Origin: Micromonosporaceae bacterium | Lineage (GTDB): Bacteria; Actinomycetota; Actinomycetes; Mycobacteriales; Micromonosporaceae | Direction: 5' to 3' | Assembly: GCA_020027875.1 (NCBI GenBank) | Contig: JAHRHA010000018.1 | Span: 1-60,845, forward strand | DNA length: 60,845 nucleotides | Shown here: positions 16,554 to 26,700 of the stretch, one piece after another | How the letters are laid out: every line of letters starts with the position of its first letter | How positions within the stretch are numbered: the first letter of the stretch is position 1 | Translations under genes and position numbers: made by a program | The notes under the pieces: generated by a model | Seen by the model: the letters and a program-made list of their open reading frames with translations, nothing else | The model's database searches: none | Told to the model about the DNA's origin: nothing

Positions 16554-17654
16554 CTAACGCGCGGCCAGCGTGTGGGCGAACGCGGACAGGAACGCATCCG
16601 ACGTCGCGGGGTCTCGGACGGCGATCCGAAGAAAGTCTGGGCCCAGCCCAGGGAACGTGTCGCCATGGCGCACGGCGAAGCCGCTCTCCCGAAGGGCCGC
16701 CCGGATCGCGAGGCCCCCGTCCACGCGTACCAGGACAAAGGAACTCGCCGGTTCGCCCGCCATCGATACTCCGGGCAGCGCCACAAGGCCGGCGACCAGA
16801 TGTGACCGGTCGGCGACGAGGGCGGCCGCGATCCGGCGCTCCTCGGCGACGGCGACCGGAGCGCTGCATACCACGGCGGCCGCCAGCGCCGGCGTGGAGA
16901 CGGGCCACAACGGCTGCGCCGACGCGAGTTGACGCACGAGATCCGGCGGCGCGAGCAGGTAGCCGATCCGGAGCCCGGCCAGGCCCCACGTCTTGGTGAG
17001 ACTTCGGACGACGACGAGGCCCGGCAGGTCGCGCCGGTGCGAAAGCGACGCGGGCTCACCGGACGCCCCCGGCACATGAACCGTGTCGGCGAACGCCTCA
17101 TCCACCACGAGCACCCGGCCCGGCCGGGCGAGCGCGGCGACGGCCTCAGCGGGATGGCAGATCGAGGTGGGATTCGTGGGATTGCCGAGCACCACGAGGT
17201 CGGCATCGGCCGGTACCCGCGCCGGGTCGAGCCGGAACGGCTCGGTCAGGATTATCCGTTCCACGTCGTGGCCGGCCGACCGCAGTGCCGCCTCAGGCTC
17301 GGTGAACTGGGGGTGAACGACAACCGCGTGTCGCGGTCGCAGCGCCTGGGCCAGTAGCACGAATGCCTGCGCCGCACCGGCGGTGAGCAGAACCTCCTCT
17401 GGGCCGCGGGCGTGCCGCTGGGCGACCGCTGTGCGCGCCGGCGCCGGGTCGGGGTATCGCGCCAGATCCACCAGCGAAGCGGTGAGCGGTTCGGCCAGCC
17501 AGGTCGGCAGCGGCGCGGACCGGACGTTGACGGCGAGGTCGACCAGCCCGGGCGCCACCTCCACGTCGCCGTGGTGTCGGAGCCCATCGCCGCCGTACGC
17601 CAGGTGCCCGTACTCGGTCGCCAAATGCGGGAGGTTCATCGAAGTCGCGCCCAT
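16554..17654 (-). CDS. cobC: CobC-type PLP aminotransferase-fold enzyme of cobalamin synthesis
   Basis: A 366-residue fold-type I PLP protein like CobC/CobD and histidinol-phosphate aminotransferase. It probably supplies aminopropanol phosphate from threonine phosphate for attachment to cobyric acid. The NPTNPT motif (about 158-163), VVDEAFAD and SLTKTWGLAGLRIGY (PLP lysine K221) are clear. The context (cobT and cysG downstream) favours CobC over HisC. An AUG five codons further in (MNLPH) is an alternative start. The TAGGAT box upstream implies a very short 5' leader. Confidence 0.85.
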   Translation of the reverse strand: MGATSMNLPHLATEYGHLAYGGDGLRHHGDVEVAPGLVDLAVNVRSAPLPTWLAEPLTASLVDLARYPDPAPARTAVAQRHARGPEEVLLTAGAAQAFVLLAQALRPRHAVVVHPQFTEPEAALRSAGHDVERIILTEPFRLDPARVPADADLVVLGNPTNPTSICHPAEAVAALARPGRVLVVDEAFADTVHVPGASGEPASLSHRRDLPGLVVVRSLTKTWGLAGLRIGYLLAPPDLVRQLASAQPLWPVSTPALAAAVVCSAPVAVAEERRIAAALVADRSHLVAGLVALPGVSMAGEPASSFVLVRVDGGLAIRAALRESGFAVRHGDTFPGLGPDFLRIAVRDPATSDAFLSAFAHTLAAR

Positions 17655-17683
17655 GCCGTCGGTATTTATCCTACTTTTTAGGG
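17655..17683. promoter_or_regulatory. 29-bp divergent promoter spacer, cobC/PBP
   Basis: Only 29 bp separate two start codons that point away from each other. On the minus strand TAGGAT (17673 to 17668) is a strong actinobacterial -10, placing the cobC transcript start a few bases before its ATG. On the plus strand TATCCT (17667-17672) overlaps it and could serve the PBP gene, whose GTG has no properly spaced SD. Short-leader or leaderless transcription of both genes is inferred, and the two promoters would compete. Confidence 0.5.
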
Positions 17684-19834
17684 GTGTTGAAGCGGACCCT
17701 CAAGGTCACTAGCTATCTTGCCCCACTCCTACGCGCTGGACTGATCACCGGCATCGCCGTGGCCGCGGTCGCGTTTCCGCTCGTCGCGATCGGTGGACTC
17801 GGCGCGCTCGCCGGGGCCGACCTCATCGATCGGATGCCGGACAAGCTGCGGGCGGCCCCATCGGCGCAGGTCACGAAGATCTACGCGGCCGACGGGAAGA
17901 CGCTGATCACCCAGTTCTATGAGGAGTACCGCAAGTACGTGCCGTTGACCCAGATCTCGCCCTACATGATCAAGGCGATCGTGGCGAGCGAGGATTCGCG
18001 GTTCTATGAACACAATGGGGTCGACGTCAAGGGCGTCGTTCGTGCCTTCGTCGCCAACCAGCAGGCCGGCGGCGTATCACAGGGCGCCTCGACCCTCACG
18101 ATGCAGTACGTCCGCAACGTGCAACGCGACTCGGCCGAGACACCGCAACAGGTCAAGGAGGCGACAGAACAGTCCAATGTCCGCAAGCTCAGGGAGATGC
18201 GCCTCGCGGTGGCGGTCGAGAAGGAACTAACCAAGGAAGAGATCCTGGAGCGTTACCTCAACGTGGCCTACTTTGGCCACCGCGCGTACGGCATCTACGC
18301 GGCCGCCGAGGTCTACTTCTCCAAGCGACCGACGGATCTCAGCCTCGCCGAGGCCGCGACCCTGGCCGGGCTGGTCAAGGCGCCGTCCGCGTATGACCCG
18401 GCGGGCCCGAACAAGGCCGGCGCGCTCGAACGACGCAACTACGTCATCGATCGGATGACGGAGATCCAGTACGTCTCGCCCGCCCTGGCCACCAAGACGA
18501 AGAAGCAGAAGATCCAGCTGCGCCTGATCGACCCGCCCAACGACTGCGTCTCGGTCAACTCCCAGCACAACGACTGGGGCTACTTCTGCGACATGTTCAA
18601 GAACTGGTGGCGCCAGCAGGAGGCGTTCGGCGCGACGCCACAGCAACGCGAGGAGAACCTGCGCCGCGGTGGCTACACCATCGTCACGTCCCTAGATCCG
18701 CGCACCCAGAAGATCGCGATGAGTGAGGTCAGGTCGAAGCAGAGCATCCGCAGTTCCTACGCCCTCGGCGTGGTCGCGATCGAGCCCGGCACCGGCAAGA
18801 TCAAGGCTGCCGCGGTGAACCGCAGGTACCTGCTTGACCAGGGGAACAACGGCCCCCACAGCGACTGGGGCAAGCGAGAGGCACACGTGGCGAGCAACTA
18901 CCCCAACACGGTGGTGCCGCTGCTCGGCGGCGGCGACATGCCCGGCTACCAGGCCGGCTCTACGTTCAAGATCTTTACGTTGGTGGCGGCCCTCGACCTT
19001 GGCCTGCCGCTCAGTACGAAGATCAACGCACCCGGGCGACTGACGTCGATCTATCCAGCGGGCGAGTCAGACCCGAGCCGCTGCGGACGCGACCGATGGT
19101 GCCCCCGCAACGCCAGCAAGTCGATGACCGGCGTCCAGACCATGTGGTCCGGCTTCGGCAAGTCGGTCAACACCTTCTTCGTCAAGCTCGAACAGGCCAT
19201 CGGTGCCGAGCGGGCGGTACGTATGGCCGAGCGTCTCGGCATGACCTGGCATACCGACATCGACCGCACGATGGCCTCGCCGGCGCGGGCGAACGGTTGG
19301 GGCGCCTTCACGCTCGGCGTCGCCGATACGACCCCGCTCGAGATGGCCAATGCCTATGCCACGCTGGCCGCCGACGGCCGTTACTGCGAGCCGTTGCCCG
19401 TGAACAGCATCCTCGACTCCGCCGGCCAACCCGTGGCCGCCGCGACACCCAACTGCCATCAGGCGGTACGCCCGCAGGTCGCTCGCGCCGCGGTCGACGC
19501 CGCCCGTTGCGTCACCGGCTATGGGGCCTCCGCCGGCGGCTGCGGCGGCTGGTCCACCGCGCCCGGCGTGTACGGCTCGGTCGGCCGGCCGGTCGCCGGG
19601 AAGACTGGTACGACGGACGACACCCGGTCGGCCTGGTTCGTCGGCATGACCCCTGGTCTGGCCGCCGCCAGCTTCATCGCCGACCCGGACAACCCATTCC
19701 ACGTCGCCGGCGACGGGAACTCGTGGAAACCCATCCAGACCGTGTCGGGTCTCTTGCGCCGTGCTCTGGCGGGTACACCCGTGACGTTCTTCACCCCACC
19801 GACGCGCAACACCGCCCGCCACGGCGCCTCCTAA
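17684..19834 (+). CDS. Class A penicillin-binding protein (bifunctional transglycosylase/transpeptidase)
   Basis: A 716-residue protein with one N-terminal membrane helix (about 14-46). Glycosyltransferase 51 domain: EDSRFYEHNGVD (catalytic E103), GASTLTMQYVRN, KEEILERYLN. Transpeptidase domain: SxxK at S426-K429 (GSTFK), SxN in KSVN (K493-N496) and KTGTT from K640. It polymerises and cross-links peptidoglycan outside the membrane. The GTG at 17684 lacks an upstream SD at proper spacing (AGGGG abuts it), so leaderless or short-leader initiation is likely. A TTG follows directly. C-terminal PASTA repeats are absent. It stands alone, divergent from cobC. Confidence 0.95.
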   Translation: MLKRTLKVTSYLAPLLRAGLITGIAVAAVAFPLVAIGGLGALAGADLIDRMPDKLRAAPSAQVTKIYAADGKTLITQFYEEYRKYVPLTQISPYMIKAIVASEDSRFYEHNGVDVKGVVRAFVANQQAGGVSQGASTLTMQYVRNVQRDSAETPQQVKEATEQSNVRKLREMRLAVAVEKELTKEEILERYLNVAYFGHRAYGIYAAAEVYFSKRPTDLSLAEAATLAGLVKAPSAYDPAGPNKAGALERRNYVIDRMTEIQYVSPALATKTKKQKIQLRLIDPPNDCVSVNSQHNDWGYFCDMFKNWWRQQEAFGATPQQREENLRRGGYTIVTSLDPRTQKIAMSEVRSKQSIRSSYALGVVAIEPGTGKIKAAAVNRRYLLDQGNNGPHSDWGKREAHVASNYPNTVVPLLGGGDMPGYQAGSTFKIFTLVAALDLGLPLSTKINAPGRLTSIYPAGESDPSRCGRDRWCPRNASKSMTGVQTMWSGFGKSVNTFFVKLEQAIGAERAVRMAERLGMTWHTDIDRTMASPARANGWGAFTLGVADTTPLEMANAYATLAADGRYCEPLPVNSILDSAGQPVAAATPNCHQAVRPQVARAAVDAARCVTGYGASAGGCGGWSTAPGVYGSVGRPVAGKTGTTDDTRSAWFVGMTPGLAAASFIADPDNPFHVAGDGNSWKPIQTVSGLLRRALAGTPVTFFTPPTRNTARHGAS

Positions 19835-20038
19835 GTGGTCCGTCCGCTGGCCGCCGGAACGCCCGCCTCACCTTTTTTGCGAGATTTTCGGTGAAACGAC
19901 CTACATGATCGTCGTGCTCCGTAATCCTGATGTTCAGCCGATTTGTACTTATCCCACCTTGTTTGTGCTGGAACGGTCGATCATGTCGCGTAAGCCGCGC
20001 ATTCGGGGATGGGTCGTCCCACTGAAAGGTCTCCGGCA

Positions 20039-23000
20039 ATGATGGGCTGGATCGTCGGGTCGAGCCAGAAGTACCAACGCCTGGTCCTCGCCGTCGCCGT
20101 GGCCCTGGTGGCGTTCGGCTTCGTGCAGCTTCGCAATACGTCGATGGAGGCCCTGCCGGAGTTCGGGCCGGTGCGGGTCGACGTTCAGGTCGAGGCGCTC
20201 GGTCTCTCCGCCGAAGAGGTCGAGAACCTGATCACCAACCCGATGGAGAACGAGTTCTTCAACGGCATCCCGTGGCTGGCAAAGCTCGAGTCCCGAACTA
20301 TCCCCGGGCTGGCCTCGATGGAGATGACCTTCGAGCCGGGGACCGACCCGATCCGTGCGCGGCAGGTGGTTCAGGAGCGCCTGACCATGACACCCGCACT
20401 TCCCGCCGCGTCATCCAAACCGCCCTTGGTGGTGCAGCCACTCTCGTCGACCGGCCGGCTCATGATGATCGGACTCTCCTCTACGGAGAGATCCCTGATC
20501 GACATGTCGCTCCTGTCCCGGTGGACGATCACCCCACGCCTGCTCAGCGTCCCCGGCGTCGCGAACGTATCTATCTGGGGGTTCCGCGACCGTCAGCTCC
20601 AAGTGCAGGTCGATCCGTCCAGGCTGATGCAGCACGGCGTAACGCTCGACCAGGTTCTGCGCTCGTCGGCGAACGCGCTCTGGGTCTCTCCACTGACCTT
20701 TGTGGAGGCGTCCACACCTGGACTCGGTGGCTTCGTGGACACCGCGAACCAGCGGATCGAGATCCAGCACAACCAGCCGATCAAGACCGCAAAGGATCTT
20801 GCGAAGGTGACCATCCAGGGCGCCGAGAGCCGAGGGGTGATCCTCAGCGACGTGGCTGAGATCGTAGAGGACCACCAGCTACTCATCGGCGACTCGGTCG
20901 TGAAGGACACGCCCAGCCTCCTCCTGGTGGTGGAGCGGTTCCCCGGCGCCAAGGTCGCGGACGTGACCCGGGACGTGGAGGCGGCACTAGCCGAACTGGG
21001 ACCAGGCATGCCGGGCGTGGAGATCGACACGACGGTGTACCGGCCGGCCACATTCATCGAGTCCATGGTTAACAACCTCACCTGGACCCTGATCCTGGGT
21101 GCGATCCTGCTGGTTCTCGCGATCGGCGCATTCCTCTTCAATTGGCGCACCGCACTGGTCAGCCTGGTGGCGATCGTGACGTCGGTGGCGGTAACGACAC
21201 TCGTCTTGTCGTGGTTCGGGGTTGGCCTCAACGTGATGTCCTTGGCGGGGTTGGTGATGGCCTTCGCCATCGTGGTCGACGACGCGATTGTTGGCGTCGA
21301 GAACGTCCGTCGACGGCTGCGGCAACGCCGCGAAGAACAAAGCCGCGAGGAGCAGAGCGAAGCGCCCATCGCCGACACCATTCGAGATGCGACACTCGAG
21401 GCGCGGGGCCCGCTCTTTGTCGCAGCCGTGATCGCCGCCGTCGCCGTGGTGCCGCTCTTCATTCTCGACGGGGTGAGCGGCGCATTCCTCACGCCGGTCG
21501 CGCAGGCCTTCCTGGCGGCGACGGTGGTCTCCTTGGTCGTCGCGCTCACCGTCGCCCCGGTGCTCGCCACGCTGCTGCTCTCGCGCAAGTCACTGCAACA
21601 CGGTGATTCGCCGGTGGCTCAATGGTTGGAGCGCGGGTATGCCGCGCTCTTGCCCAAACTCGTCCGGCGGCCCGTGTGGTCCTACGGAATGTTGGGCCTT
21701 CTCTTGCTGGCGGGCCTCGTAGCAATCCCGTTCCTCGGCTCGCGGCCGGTGTCCCCCACTCTCCAGGAGCGGGACCTGCTCATCGCCTGGGAGGCCGCGC
21801 CTAGCGCGTCTCGACCGGAGATGAACCGCATCACGTCAGCGGTCACTACGGAGCTACGGGCCATCCCGGGGGTACGCAACGTCGGCGCACACACAGGACG
21901 GGCCCTCGCCTCGGACCAGGTCGTCAACATCAACTCCGGCGAGGTGTGGCTCAGCATCGACCCGGCGGCCGACTACGCCGCCACGGTGGCCGCGGTCCAG
22001 GACGTCGTCGACGGCTATCCCGGGCTGCACAGCGACGTGATCACGTACTCGGACAAGCGAATTCGCGAGGTGGTGACCAGAGGCGTCGCAGAGGACCTCG
22101 TCGTGCGCATCTACGGCAACGACTACGGCATCCTGAACGAGAAAGCGCAGGAGGTGCTCGGCATCGTCTCCGGAATCGACGGCGTCGCCGAGCCACGGGT
22201 GATCTCGGCCCAGATGTCGCCCACAGTGGAGATCGAGGTCGCCGTCGACAGGGCGGCGAGGTATGGCCTCAAGCCAGGCGACGTTCGCCGGGCGGCCGCC
22301 ACTCTCGTCTCGGCCACCGTCGCGGGCAGCCTCTTCGATGAGCAGAAGGTGTTCGAGGTCGTCGTGTGGGGGGTCCCCGCGGTGCGGCAGAACCTCAACA
22401 CCATCACGAATCTCCTGATCGACGCACCCACCGGTGGCCCGGGTGGCGGCGCGACTCAGGTCCGCCTGCGCGACGTGGCCAACGTGAGAATCGTGGCCAA
22501 GCCCGAGGTCATCTCGCATGACCAGGTGTCGCGCAGCGTCGACGTCGTCGCCAACGTGAGTGGGCGGAGTCTCTCCGCGGTCACTGACGAGGTCGACAGC
22601 CGCCTCCGGCAGGTCACGTTCCCCCGCGAGCACCACCTGGAGGTGCTCGGAGAGGGTCAGGAACAGGCGAGCTCCGACCTCCGCCTGGCGGCCTACGTGA
22701 TCGGTGCAGCAATCCTGATCTTCTTCCTGCTGCAGGCCGGCTTCGGAAGCTGGCGTCTCGCTTCGCTGTACTTCCTACTCCTCCCGGTGGCACTGGCGGG
22801 CGGACTGCTGGTGGCTGCCATTGATCGCGGCGCCGTCTCCGTGGTGGCGCTGCTCGGACTGCTTGCCGTCCTGGTCATGGCCGTTCGGGGCGGCATGCTG
22901 CAGATCAAGGTGTACCAGCGACTGCAGGACGAGGGCCAGCAGCACGGCGTCGAGCTAGTCCTGACGGGATCGCGCGAGCGCCTGTTCCCAACCCTGACGA

Positions 23001-23221
23001 GCCTCTTCGCGGTTGGGCTGGCCCTGGTCCCGCTGGTGGTCTACGGCAGTGTGTCGGGGCTCGAGATCGCCAGCCCGCTAGCCCTGATCATCGTGGCCGG
23101 TCTCATCACCACGGCGCTGGTGAACCTTTTCGTACTTCCCATCCTCTACCTGCAGTTCGCGGCCAAACCCTGGGCCGGCGCAGCAGAGCAGAAGTCATCT
23201 ACCAGCCCGGCCCCGGCCTGA
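20039..23221 (+). CDS. RND superfamily efflux permease, first of pair
   Basis: A 1061-residue RND transporter. The ATG at 20039 (next ATG at 20042) has AAAGG 8-9 nt upstream. Layout is one N-terminal helix (about 10-30), a large external pore domain, a helix cluster (about 345-520), a second external domain and a C-terminal helix cluster. The proton-relay motif in helix 4 is VVDDAIVGVEN with D414 and D415. The heavy-metal DFG variant is absent, so metal transport is not indicated. The usual helix-11 xRNGIL motif is altered to AVRGGMLQIK, which may weaken proton coupling. It starts an operon with a lipoprotein adaptor and a second pump. Confidence 0.93.
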   Translation: MMGWIVGSSQKYQRLVLAVAVALVAFGFVQLRNTSMEALPEFGPVRVDVQVEALGLSAEEVENLITNPMENEFFNGIPWLAKLESRTIPGLASMEMTFEPGTDPIRARQVVQERLTMTPALPAASSKPPLVVQPLSSTGRLMMIGLSSTERSLIDMSLLSRWTITPRLLSVPGVANVSIWGFRDRQLQVQVDPSRLMQHGVTLDQVLRSSANALWVSPLTFVEASTPGLGGFVDTANQRIEIQHNQPIKTAKDLAKVTIQGAESRGVILSDVAEIVEDHQLLIGDSVVKDTPSLLLVVERFPGAKVADVTRDVEAALAELGPGMPGVEIDTTVYRPATFIESMVNNLTWTLILGAILLVLAIGAFLFNWRTALVSLVAIVTSVAVTTLVLSWFGVGLNVMSLAGLVMAFAIVVDDAIVGVENVRRRLRQRREEQSREEQSEAPIADTIRDATLEARGPLFVAAVIAAVAVVPLFILDGVSGAFLTPVAQAFLAATVVSLVVALTVAPVLATLLLSRKSLQHGDSPVAQWLERGYAALLPKLVRRPVWSYGMLGLLLLAGLVAIPFLGSRPVSPTLQERDLLIAWEAAPSASRPEMNRITSAVTTELRAIPGVRNVGAHTGRALASDQVVNINSGEVWLSIDPAADYAATVAAVQDVVDGYPGLHSDVITYSDKRIREVVTRGVAEDLVVRIYGNDYGILNEKAQEVLGIVSGIDGVAEPRVISAQMSPTVEIEVAVDRAARYGLKPGDVRRAAATLVSATVAGSLFDEQKVFEVVVWGVPAVRQNLNTITNLLIDAPTGGPGGGATQVRLRDVANVRIVAKPEVISHDQVSRSVDVVANVSGRSLSAVTDEVDSRLRQVTFPREHHLEVLGEGQEQASSDLRLAAYVIGAAILIFFLLQAGFGSWRLASLYFLLLPVALAGGLLVAAIDRGAVSVVALLGLLAVLVMAVRGGMLQIKVYQRLQDEGQQHGVELVLTGSRERLFPTLTSLFAVGLALVPLVVYGSVSGLEIASPLALIIVAGLITTALVNLFVLPILYLQFAAKPWAGAAEQKSSTSPAPA

Positions 23222-23244
23222 GCCGGGACATAGGAGGAATCGTC

Positions 23245-23751
23245 ATGCGCACGCACGGTAGCGACCCGATGCGCGGTCGTGCTCGATGGATGGTCGCCGC
23301 CCTCATCGCGGTGAGCCTTGGGCTCGCGGGGTGCGACCGTACCGCGTCGAGCACCACCGGTTCCGGAAAGGTCACCCCAGCCAAGGTCGAGGCGATCCCC
23401 GGCAAGGCCGTCAAGACAGTGACATTGACCGAGCAGGCCGCAACGCGGATCGGCGTGGAGACCATCGCGATCGCCGTCGCCCCGGCGAGTCTGCTTCCGC
23501 GCGGTACCACACCGGGCCCGTCGACGACGACTGTCCCGTACTCCGCGGTTGTGTACGACCCAAGCGGCAAAACCTGGGTCTACACGGTCCCGGAGCCCCT
23601 CACCTACGTTCGCGAGGAGGTCGTGGTCGCGACCGTGGGCGGTCCACAAGGGACCGACGCGGTGCTCTCGGCCGGGCCGCCGGTTGGCACGACGGTGGTC
23701 AAGACGGCCGTGATTGAGCTGTACGGCGCCGAACTCGGCATCGGCAAGTAA
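23245..23751 (+). CDS. Minimal lipoprotein adaptor for RND pumps
   Basis: A 168-residue lipoprotein. The GGAGG at 23231-23235 is 9 nt before the ATG. The signal peptide ends in lipobox LGLAGC (Cys about 34). The mature part has only the end of an HlyD/CzcB-type membrane fusion protein: VKTVTLTEQAATRIGVET, VPYSAVVYDPSGKTWVYTV, and the membrane-proximal tail VVKTAVIELYGAELG. The coiled-coil hairpin and lipoyl halves are missing, which fits a cell with no outer membrane. It lies between two RND genes (24 and 41 bp gaps), so it probably serves both. Assignment to the adaptor family is by eye. Confidence 0.83.
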   Translation: MRTHGSDPMRGRARWMVAALIAVSLGLAGCDRTASSTTGSGKVTPAKVEAIPGKAVKTVTLTEQAATRIGVETIAIAVAPASLLPRGTTPGPSTTTVPYSAVVYDPSGKTWVYTVPEPLTYVREEVVVATVGGPQGTDAVLSAGPPVGTTVVKTAVIELYGAELGIGK

Positions 23752-23792
23752 TCCGTCACGTCGGAAGCGAGCAAGGGTAGGGGCGCCACACC

Positions 23793-26700
23793 ATGATGCG
23801 TTGGATCATCGGAACCAGCCTGAAGCTCCGGTTCCTCGTGGTCGTGGGGGCCTCGATGCTGATGTTCTTCGGCGTCCTTCAGCTGAGCGACATGCCGATC
23901 GATGCCTTCCCCGAGTTCGCGCCTCCGCGGGTGGAGATACAGACGCTTTGCACGGGTCTCTCCGCGCAAGATGTCGAGGAATTAGTCACCGTCCCGTTGG
24001 AGCAGGGCCTCAACGGGATCGAGGGCCTCGACGTCATGCGCTCAAAGTCGGTCTCCCAGCTCTCCTCAGTTCTCTTGATCTTCAAGCCCGGCACCGACCT
24101 CATGAAATCCCGGCTGCTGATACAGGAACGCCTGACCGCAATCACGCCGCGGCTGCCACGGTGGGCCAACTCGCCGTTCATGCTCCAACCCCTGTCGTCG
24201 ACGAGCCGTGTCATGAAGATCGGGATGTCACAGGCGGACAAGTCCTCCGCCGCGCACGTCAACATGGCGCTGACCGCCTACTGGACGGTGCGCCCCCGGC
24301 TCATGCGGGTCCCCGGAGTGGCGAACGTGGCCATCTGGGGCGACCGCTGGCACGTCAAGCAGGTCCAGGTGGATCCGGAGCTGATGCGGCAGCACAACGT
24401 CACGCTGGAACAGGTCATGAACGCGGCCGGGGATGCGGTGGACGTGGGCCAGTTGAAGTTCCGGGGTGGGTTCGAGATCGGCACCGGTGGCTGGGTCGAT
24501 ACGGCCAATCAGCGGCTCCAGGTGCAGCACCAGTTGCCTGCCCTCACCGCCGAGCAACTGGCTGGAATTCCGATCGACGTGCCACCGGGGGCCAAGAAGA
24601 TCTACCTCAAGGACGTGGCCCGGTTGGTGGACGTGGACGAGCCACCGGGATCATTGCTCGTTGGGGACGCGGTCATCAACGACGGCCTAGGGCTGATGCT
24701 TATCGTCGAAAAGCTCCCCTGGGGCAACACCTTGGAGGTGACCCGCAACGTCGAGGCGGCGCTCAAAGACATGGCACCCGGGCTGGAAGGCATCGCCGTC
24801 GACACCGAGATCTTCCGACCCGCAACCTTCGTCGAGACGTCGGTCAACAACCTCGGCCGGGCGATGATCATCGGGTTCCTTCTGGTCGTCCTCATTCTTG
24901 TACTCTTCCTCTTCGAATGGCGCGTCGCGCTGATCAGCGCCATCTCGATCCCGCTCTCACTCGTCGCGGCTGGACTCGTGCTCAACTGGGCCGGGGCCAC
25001 GATCAACACGATGATCCTGGCCGGTCTGGTGATCTCGCTAGGCGTGCTGGTCGACGACGCCATCATCGACGTCGAGAACATCGTGCGTCGCATCCGCCAA
25101 CATCGACTGGAAGGCAGCACCCGGTCGACCGCATCCATCGTCCTCGAGGCCTCGATCGAGGTCCGGGGACCCATCGTCCAGGCCACGATGATCATCCTCG
25201 TCTCCACCGCGCCGATCTTCCTGCTCGGCGGGCTCACCGGCTCGTTCTTCCGGCCGATGGCGCTGGCCTACGGGCTAGCGATCCTGGCCTCCCTGCTGGT
25301 CGCCCTGACGGTGATCCCAGCGCTCGCCCTGATCCTGCTGGCAAAGGCTCCGATCGAGAGACGCGAGTCGCCACTCGTGCGCTGGCTCCAGCGTGGGTAT
25401 ACCGCCGCGCTCGCCCGCATCGTCCCGCGTCCCAAAGTGGCCTACGCCACCGTTGCACTCGTCATGGCCGGCGGTGTACTGCTGCTGCCGCTGCTCGGTC
25501 AGAGCCTGTTCCCGGCGTTCAAGGAGCGGGACTTCCTGATGCACTGGGTGGTTCAGCCAGGCACCTCCCGCGAGGAGAGTGTTCGCATTACTGTCCAGGC
25601 CAGCAAGGAGCTGCGGGCGATACCCGGGGTACGCAACTTCGGCGCCCACATCGGACAGGGCACGCTTTCGGACGAGGTCGTCGGCATGAACTTTACCGAG
25701 AACTGGATCAGCATCGACCCATCCGTCGACTACGACAAGACGCTGGCCGAAGTGCAGAAGGTGGTCGACGGCTACCCAGGAATCCAACGGGACGTCCAGA
25801 CATACCTGAAGGAGCGCACCAAGGAGGTGCTGACTGGGTCGAGCGACGCCGTCGTCGTCCGCATCTTCGGCGACGACCTCGACCTGCTCCGCGAGAAGGC
25901 CAACGAGGTTAAGGAGCTCATGGCCGGCGTCAATGGCATCATCGAAGAACACGTGACGCTGCAGTCCAACATCCCGCAGCTACAGGTCGAGGTCGACCTC
26001 GCCAAGGCATCCCGATACGGGATCAAGCCGGGCGACGTACGGCGCGCGGCCGCCACATTCATCGCCAGCGAAGAGGCGGGCGACATTTGGCGAAACGGCA
26101 AGAACACCGAGGTGCATGTCTGGAGCGTCCCGGAGGCACGGTTCAGCGTCAACAGCGTGCGTGAGCTGCTGATGGACACGCCAGACGGCCGCAAGATCCC
26201 TGTGGGCGAAATGGCCGACGTGAAGATAGTGTCTACTCCCAACCAGATCCTCCGGGAGAGCGGCTCCCGCCGCATCGACGTCGGCGCCAACGTCGCCGAC
26301 GGGTTCGCCCTCGACAACGTCGCGGCCGAGGTGCAGGAGCGCCTTGCCACGGTCGACTTCCCCGCCGGCTACCACGCGCAGCTGCTTGGTGAGTACAAGG
26401 AACAGCAGGCCGCCCAAGACCGGCTGACGCTCTTCGCGGGGGTCGCGTTGATCGGGATCCTCTTCCTCCTGGTGACCGCCTTCAACAGTTGGTGGCTCGC
26501 GTTTCTCGTCCTACTCACGTTGCCGATGGCACTGGTAGGTGGGGTCTTCGCGGCGTACCTCACCGGCGGCATCCTCTCGCTCGGCTCGCTGGTGGGCTTC
26601 TTCACGGTGCTGGGCATCGCCGCCCGCAACGGCATCCTGATGATTAACCACTTCCAGCATCTCGAGCGAGAGGAGGGTGAGCCGTTCGGCCCGAACCTCG

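Noticed and set aside
23714..25912. 732-codon plus-strand frame inside the second RND gene
   Set aside because: Arg/His/Gly-rich shadow in another frame; the RND frame is the coherent one.
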